Shown in pieces: positions 58,570 through 64,000 of a stretch of 64,000 bases of DNA; the stretch's first letter is position 1, and every line of letters starts with the position of its first letter. The stretch is from contig OZ004586.1 of the NCBI GenBank assembly GCA_963924555.1, positions 1,860,001-1,924,000 of the forward strand, given 5' to 3'. The notes below the pieces were generated by a model. The model did no database searches. It was not told the origin of the DNA and saw only the letters and a list, made by a program, of their open reading frames with translations. Origin of the DNA: Crambe crambe (taxonomy: Eukaryota > Porifera > Demospongiae > Poecilosclerida > Crambeidae). The translations under genes were made by a program, and so were the position numbers.

Positions 58570-59029
58570 TTTCACTAACTCAGGAGGTGGAGCCAATTAT
58601 GTCTGCATGCCCAAGGACCCAGAGTACAGTCCCACTCTCAGATACAGAAATAATTTAGGGGCAGACCGCACATTCATACAAGGCACAGAATACCAACTTC
58701 CAATGCAAGGATCACATGACCATAACGCACCATGTGCTGTGTGCCATGTGTCCACTAGATCAACCATACTCATGATCCCAGCCAAGGCCAGCTGTCTTCC
58801 CACATGGACCAAGAGAGTACTATGGCTACCTCATGTCAAGTAATAGTCAATATAATAACCAAAAACATACGATGTTTGAATGTGTGGATGCTGACCAGGA
58901 AGTCTTACATAGCCAATACTGAAGGTACTGTTCTCTACCACGTTGAAGCAGCTTGCAACACTGGTCTTCCCTGTCTGCCATACATCAGCAACAAGCAACT
59001 AAACTGTGTGGTGTGCACCCAAGTAATGA
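58570..59029 (+). pseudogene. Collagen C4-like relic, copy 5b
   Basis: Begins inside the Cys-rich domain (GGGANYVCMPKDPEYSPTLR). An extra A in the WTREYYG codons near 58811 shifts the frame, and a deletion near 58912 shifts it again. It lacks promoter, signal exon and collagen part. Its 3' flank duplicates that of copy 2. Confidence 0.8.
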
Positions 59030-59676
59030 ACTGAGAACAAAATTATAGCTAATTCGAATGAAATTCATAGCTAATCTAGCATCTACTTATCATGTACGGG
59101 TGATTTCCATTGTAGCATTAAAAAATGAATTGTACTATGTACATCCAATGTTCGAATTGTGGCTCATCACCTAACAATCCTATAAAATTAATGTGGTCAC
59201 TATCTAATGTCACATGCACTGTCACAGCCATGGGTGGGTGGGACTGTTGTAATTAGAGTCTGTGGTTCATAGGATATACTTTACAAACTGATAAACCACT
59301 TGAGGGAGTTGATGACTGTGTACATGTGGTCATCTCTGTTTGGTTAGAAGAAGGTGCCCTTCAGTTCAACTATCTGCTCTGAATCTCTTGTCACTTGACA
59401 GAATGGGTCATCATGACTATTTGCTTGTGCTTGTCTGACCAGACGTCCTTCTAGAAGATCAAGAGTGCTTGATAAGCTTGGTTTGTCACACGACAAATTC
59501 TTCTGCTGTACAACATGCAGCATGCAGGTTCAAGTCACAGCATGCAATGAGCAGTATAAAAAGGGAGAGTTTAGCGCTCTTACTACAGTCAGTGCTTATA
59601 ACTGTATGCAAATCGTTCCATCGGGAATTACATACATCAGCTCTTACTTTGCCAGCTAGATCAGCAGCTGATCGGG

Positions 59677-60666
59677 ATGATTTGCTCACCAATATTGTGG
59701 ATCTTTCTTCTTCCTCTCCTCATCTGCAACATAACTCCAGCAAGTGAGTCAATGCTTAAGTGACAGAAATCAAACACCATACTGTTTATATAGGCTTTTC
59801 TCTAATAGGGTTTATATTCTGAACTTCAGTCATGTATCCTATAGCTAATGGTTGGACCATCTCTAACCATCTTTACACGCACCAACTAAATTTCAGCCTG
59901 GCCTCACTATTACAAATACAAGATATTGTGACCATGCACTCTGTATAAACTTGTAGTTGGACAGCTGAAGGTAACAGAGCGTAATGGGAGCAGTGTGTTT
60001 GTGGAGTTACTGAGAGGGAGGGACGGTCTCCCAGGGAGGGATGGGGTACAAGGACCTGTCGGCCCCCCTGGACCTGTTGGAACCCCTGGGAAACAGGGAC
60101 CCCCTGGACCACGCAGTGGGGGTGCCACTTACACCAGGTGGGGAAAGAGTACATGTCCACAAGTGGAGGGTACTGAGTTAGTCTACTCTGGAATCACTGG
60201 AGGTACATACTACGCCAGTCCAGGTGGAGCCAATCACCTCTGCATGCCCAAGAACCCAGAATATAGCCCCGCCCTCAGATACAGAAATAATTTAGGGAGC
60301 GAACGTGCATTCATACAAGGCACAGAGTACCAATCTCCACTGCAAGGACTTGATAATCATAACGCACCATGTGCAGTCTGCCATGTGTCCACTAGATCAA
60401 CCATACTCATGATCCCAGCCAAGGCCAGCTGTCCTTCCACATGGACCAGAGAGTACTACGGCTACCTCATGACAGAAAAAGGTGAAGGTCGTCACAGACG
60501 TTCAATGTTTGAGTGTGTGGATGCAGACCAAGAGGTTTTGCCTGGTACTCAGGTGAACATTGATGCTGCTCTTCTCTATCACGTTGAAGCAACTTGCAAC
60601 ACTGGTCTTCCCTGTCTGCCATACGTCAGCAACAAGCAACTAAACTGTGTGGTGTGCACTAAATAA
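59677..60666 (+). CDS. Short-chain collagen C4-like, copy 6
   Basis: Exons 59677-59743 (MICSPILWIFLLPLLICNI, then TPA) and 59957-60666. It differs from its sisters: a signal exon of 67 rather than 58 nt, a longer intron (213 bp), a mature start IGQLKVTERNG (shorter than GSAVGQSLK), and two more triplets in the collagen part (GPPGPVGTPGKQGPPG). The Cys-rich domain is complete with all Cys. TATA box at 59555. Intact, the most diverged of the full copies. Confidence 0.9.
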
Positions 60667-61215
60667 TGAACTATGAAGAACAAGAAATAGTAGCTAGCTA
60701 GGTCTATGTAATAACATGGTTCCATTACATAAATAAATTTGGACAAGCATGCACTTGTTATGCCTGACCTCAGGAATGTCATAATTATGTGAGTGGGTAA
60801 TAGGAAATGAACTACACATATCCACTACCCTATTGGCACTATTTGTTTGAGAGTGGTTATTAATAGAAATCATAGCTAGAGATGTGTCCATAGACATAAC
60901 CACTCTGATAAATAAACGAGTTTGTCTCCTTTTATAGGAGTAGTGAAGTGCTCAGTAAGTGACCAATGAGATAAAGTATCTACATAATAATGATATTAAA
61001 CTATGAGAGTTATGATGTCCGAAAAACTAAAGTTTACTTCTCCATGCAGGTCAACTTTCCAAGTAGTACCTGACAATTGGAACTAGTAACATAACTAGCT
61101 ACATCAGCTCTTTTCCAAGATTTCAGCAGCTGATTTGCTCATTGATTGTTGTGCATCTTTCTTCGTCCTCTCCTCATGCGAGTATGTGGATCAGCTGCAA
61201 TGTCATGACCACCAA
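60667..61215. other. Collagen array spacer
   Basis: Non-coding. The cctgacctcaggaatgtcat motif recurs at about 61914, so this flank was duplicated with copies 6 and 7. A remnant of the signal exon may lie near 61135 (gatttgctcattgattgttg). Confidence 0.45.
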
Positions 61216-61782
61216 CAAACTTGTAGTTGGACAGAATCGGAAGGTGTCAGAGAGGAATGGTAGCAGTAATTGTTGAGAGGGAGGGATGGTCTTCCAGGGA
61301 GAGATGGGATACAAGGACCTGTCGGCCCCCCTGGACCTGCTAGAATTCCTGGGAAACAGCCCCCCCCCCCCCCCCCCCCCCCCGGCACTGAAATAGTCTT
61401 TTCTAATTAATTGCTGAAGGAACATTTGCATGCCCAAGGAGCCAGAATACAGCCCTACCCTAGATACAGAAATGATTTAGGTACTGCAGTCTGCCATGTG
61501 TCCACTAGATCAACTGTACTCATGATCCCAGCCAAGGTCAGCTGTCCTCCCACATGGACCAGAGAGTACTACGGCTTCTACCTCATGACATGTAGTGGTT
61601 ATTATAATACCCACAGGCGTACAACATTTGAGCGTGTGGATGCAGACCAAGAGGTTTTGCCTGGTACTCAAGAAGCTAACATTGATGGTGCTCTTTTCTA
61701 TCATGCTGAAGCAGCTTGCAATAGGGGTCTTCCCTATCTGCCATACACTGAGAACAAGCAACTAAACCACCAAGTACTATAA
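61216..61782 (+). pseudogene. Short-chain collagen, copy 7, with a C24 run
   Basis: Begins like copy 6 (ttgtagttggacag) and keeps the Gly-X-Y coding region, with a deletion near 61270. A run of 24 C (61360-61383) then replaces the end of the collagen part and start of the Cys-rich domain. The remainder has lost several Cys (FERVDAD for FECVDAD, CNRGLPYLPY for CNTGLPCLPY) and the final CVVC. Confidence 0.85.
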
Positions 61783-63414
61783 TAAAAATAATAATTATGT
61801 AACTAAAGGTACAATAAAATTAGCAAAATACGTAACTACTTCGAGTAGAAGAAATTTTCTATTAATTTTATGGCTTTATTATCACAACCCTAGTACCACA
61901 TGCACTCGTTTGCCTGACCTCAGGAATGTCATATTATATAGCTTGGGCATGAGTGAGTTAATAGAAAATGTGACAACATGCGGTACAGTGAGTCTGAGAT
62001 ACTCCAATGTCACATGTTGCAGCACATGGTAACATCCTCTATGATCTGAGGAGCTGCAATGCAAGTAAGAGTGGTGGTGGCATAGTAGCAATACTAGTGG
62101 GACATCAGATGGATGCACTGACATGTTCCTAGTGGTCCCCTCGTAGCAGTTAGCTATACTCTTCAGGATAGGATCATGCAGCCTCGAATCCAGCCTCCTT
62201 TTTCCATTTTGGGGGCAGGTAAAAAAAGGAAAAAAGAGGCTGGGTTCGAGGGTCACTAATGGAAGTACAAGTATAAGTTCCATGTATGCAATAATTCCTC
62301 TAATTGTGTTATGTAGCTAGCATAAATTCTAAAATTAATCTATATTCCATATCCAAAGGTCATGCATCCCTCAGGCTAATGGGACATGTACCAGTTGCTA
62401 TTTATGGCATTATTATATGTGCCAAAAGGACACATTTACTGGAGATTACAGCAAGTTTCCTCACGTTTGCCACTGCTAGAACTAGAGCCTTTAACTTTTG
62501 TGCTCAAAGAAATCACCCACGTCTATGTACACTGTGGCTCAGTAGAATAAAAGGTTTGTGTCAACTGTGGTTTTAAGACCTCTGGCTTTGCAAGGCAAAG
62601 GTGAGGAAACTTGCTGTAGGCAAGTCATGAACTTTCATTGACATGTAATCATGTATCATTGTCAAGAACAAAGGCAATGTGGTTTGCAGCACTATAGAGT
62701 GCCATCACCACCAGAGCAACGTGGTTTGCAGCACTATAGAGTACCATCACCAGCAGAGTGATGTGGTTTACAGCACCAGCAAAGTGACGTGGTTTGCAGC
62801 ACTATAGAGTGCCATCACCAGCAGAGCAACGTGATTTGCAGCACTATAGAGCTGAGCAAAGTGGTTTGCTGCACCCGGTGTCATTACTGAAATGGACTTC
62901 TGGTCATGCAGAGTAAGTGGATTATCATTAGCCAAAACAGATGTTCTGTTAAGGTCATGGAGTAGATATGTGGTCACTCGGATTCAAGTTTGTGATTTCC
63001 TCTACTGGTGGAAGTTCTAGGAGTATTTTTATCACATGCTGTTAACATGAAGATGGTACCCATGCACTTCTAAAAAGATTTCTGGTTGTATTCCATTCTG
63101 GTTTGATTGGAACAGATGTTTTAAGCTTATAGGTATGTGGTTAGTAACTAATGCAGTGGATTAAAGTTGATGTCAGCAGTTTTGGCTCCACGTTGTTTAT
63201 CTAAGACTCTTGTTATGCACTCAGATGAAAATATATACAGGTGCACATGTCCACATCACCAGCAGAGGAAAATAATGTGGTTACGAAAGACATTAAAATT
63301 TAATGCTGCTACATTAGTTACCAACCACATAGCTACCTACTCTAATAGGACATCTGTTCCAGTTAAAATAAATGAATAATAGCTTTATATGCTATAGCCA
63401 AGTGGAGGCTGGAG
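61783..63414. other. Spacer upstream of copy 8, tandem repeat inside
   Basis: Non-coding apart from weak relics. Contains a 42-bp tandem repeat (62686-62875) and spacer words shared with 55080-55390. Confidence 0.5.
62686..62875. repeat. Tandem repeat, unit about 42 bp
   Basis: Four to five diverged units of the form gtggtttgcagcactataga followed by gtgccatcaccagcagagca. Confidence 0.85.
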
Positions 63415-63482
63415 TATAAAAGGAAACAGTTAGTGTGAGGTGATTCACATACTGAAATAGCTAGCTAGCTACATCTCCTGCA

Positions 63483-64000
63483 ATGATTTCCTCATCAATT
63501 TCGTTCGTTACTCTCCTTCCTCTCCTCATAATTCCAGCAGGTGAGTAGCTAGCTATTATCTCAGCAGCTGTTGTCATAGCAATGCTTTATGCACAGGATC
63601 TGCAATTGGACAGAGTCTGAAGGTGACAGAGCGTAATGGGAGCAGTGTGTTTGTGGAGTTACTGAGAGGGAGGGATGGTCTCCCAGGGAGAGATGGGATG
63701 CAAGGACCTGTTGGCCCCCCTGGACTACGCAGTGGGGGTGCCATCTACACCAGGTGGGGGAAGAGCACATGTCCACAAGCGGAAGGCACTCAGATAGTCT
63801 ACTCTGGAATCACTGGAGGGACATTTTACAGTAACTCAGGAGGTGGAGCTAATTATCTCTGCATGCCCAAGGACCCAGAGTACAACCCCACCCTCAGATA
63901 CAGAAATAATTTAGGGAATGACCGCACATTCATACAAGGCACAGAATACCAACTTCCACTGCAAGGACTAAATGATCATAACGTACCATGTGCCGTGTGC
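63483..64000 (+). CDS. Short-chain collagen C4-like, copy 8, cut by window end
   Basis: TATA box at 63415, signal exon 63483-63540 (MISSSISFVTLLPLLIIPA), second exon from 63597 and still open at 64000. The collagen part is shorter: GMQGPVGPPGLRSGG, lacking the TPGKQG triplets of copies 1-6. The Cys-rich domain is visible to PCAVC. Confidence 0.85.

Overview
The window is eukaryotic and almost certainly from a demosponge; Amphimedon queenslandica is the best guess. Reasons: short-chain (C4-type) collagen genes in tandem, a tyrosine-kinase-like/Kelch fusion and beta-helix plus multi-TM genes of types expanded in that genome, GT-AG introns often of only 50-100 bases, short intergenic distances, a dense load of MITEs, and constant runs of the words TAGC/AGCT. 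Species assignment is inference.

Layout. 1-12.4 kb holds no host gene I can support. It is a mosaic of inverted-repeat elements, tandem and inverted duplications, and one TIR element (1.80-3.22 kb) carrying a degraded Ulp1-like protease remnant. 12.4-16.0 kb has a decayed IS3-like (IS3EU-type) transposase on the minus strand, head to head with an intact four-exon HECT C-lobe gene. 16.9-21.1 kb is a broken member (gene A) of a large receptor-like family (signal peptide, beta-helix ectodomain, Cys-rich region, 8-9 membrane helices); a Tc1-like MITE sits inside its coding sequence. 21.6-23.5 kb is a broken DDE transposase and 24.0-25.3 kb a GT92 glycosyltransferase whose 5' end lies in an inverted repeat. 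25.71-29.74 kb is a 4-kb inverted repeat built from about 90 copies of a ~43-bp unit, flanked by a 5-bp duplication. Directly beyond it is gene B (29.9-33.4 kb), a paralogue of gene A with different lesions.

34.7-50.7 kb is host-gene dense: an orphan subtilase Ser-motif exon; a 12-exon ankyrin/ZU5-like gene (minus); a 5-exon ankyrin/coiled-coil gene (plus); a kinase-Kelch pseudogene (minus); and a complete 11-exon GMPPA gene (plus). Adjacent genes at 40.99/42.41 kb and 47.43/47.69 kb are divergent pairs. 51.3-64.0 kb is a tandem array of short-chain collagen genes: four intact copies, one cut by the window end, and several pseudogenes. The copies share a TATAAAA box, a 58-nt signal-peptide exon (67 nt in one) and one large exon; upstream of copies 1 and 2 lie repeated 14-bp palindromes.

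Working together: GMPPA acts in GDP-mannose supply, the collagens in the extracellular matrix, and the ankyrin and kinase genes look like intracellular signalling or adaptor proteins. Much of the rest records transposon insertion and gene decay, in places with the empty site still readable from a paralogue.
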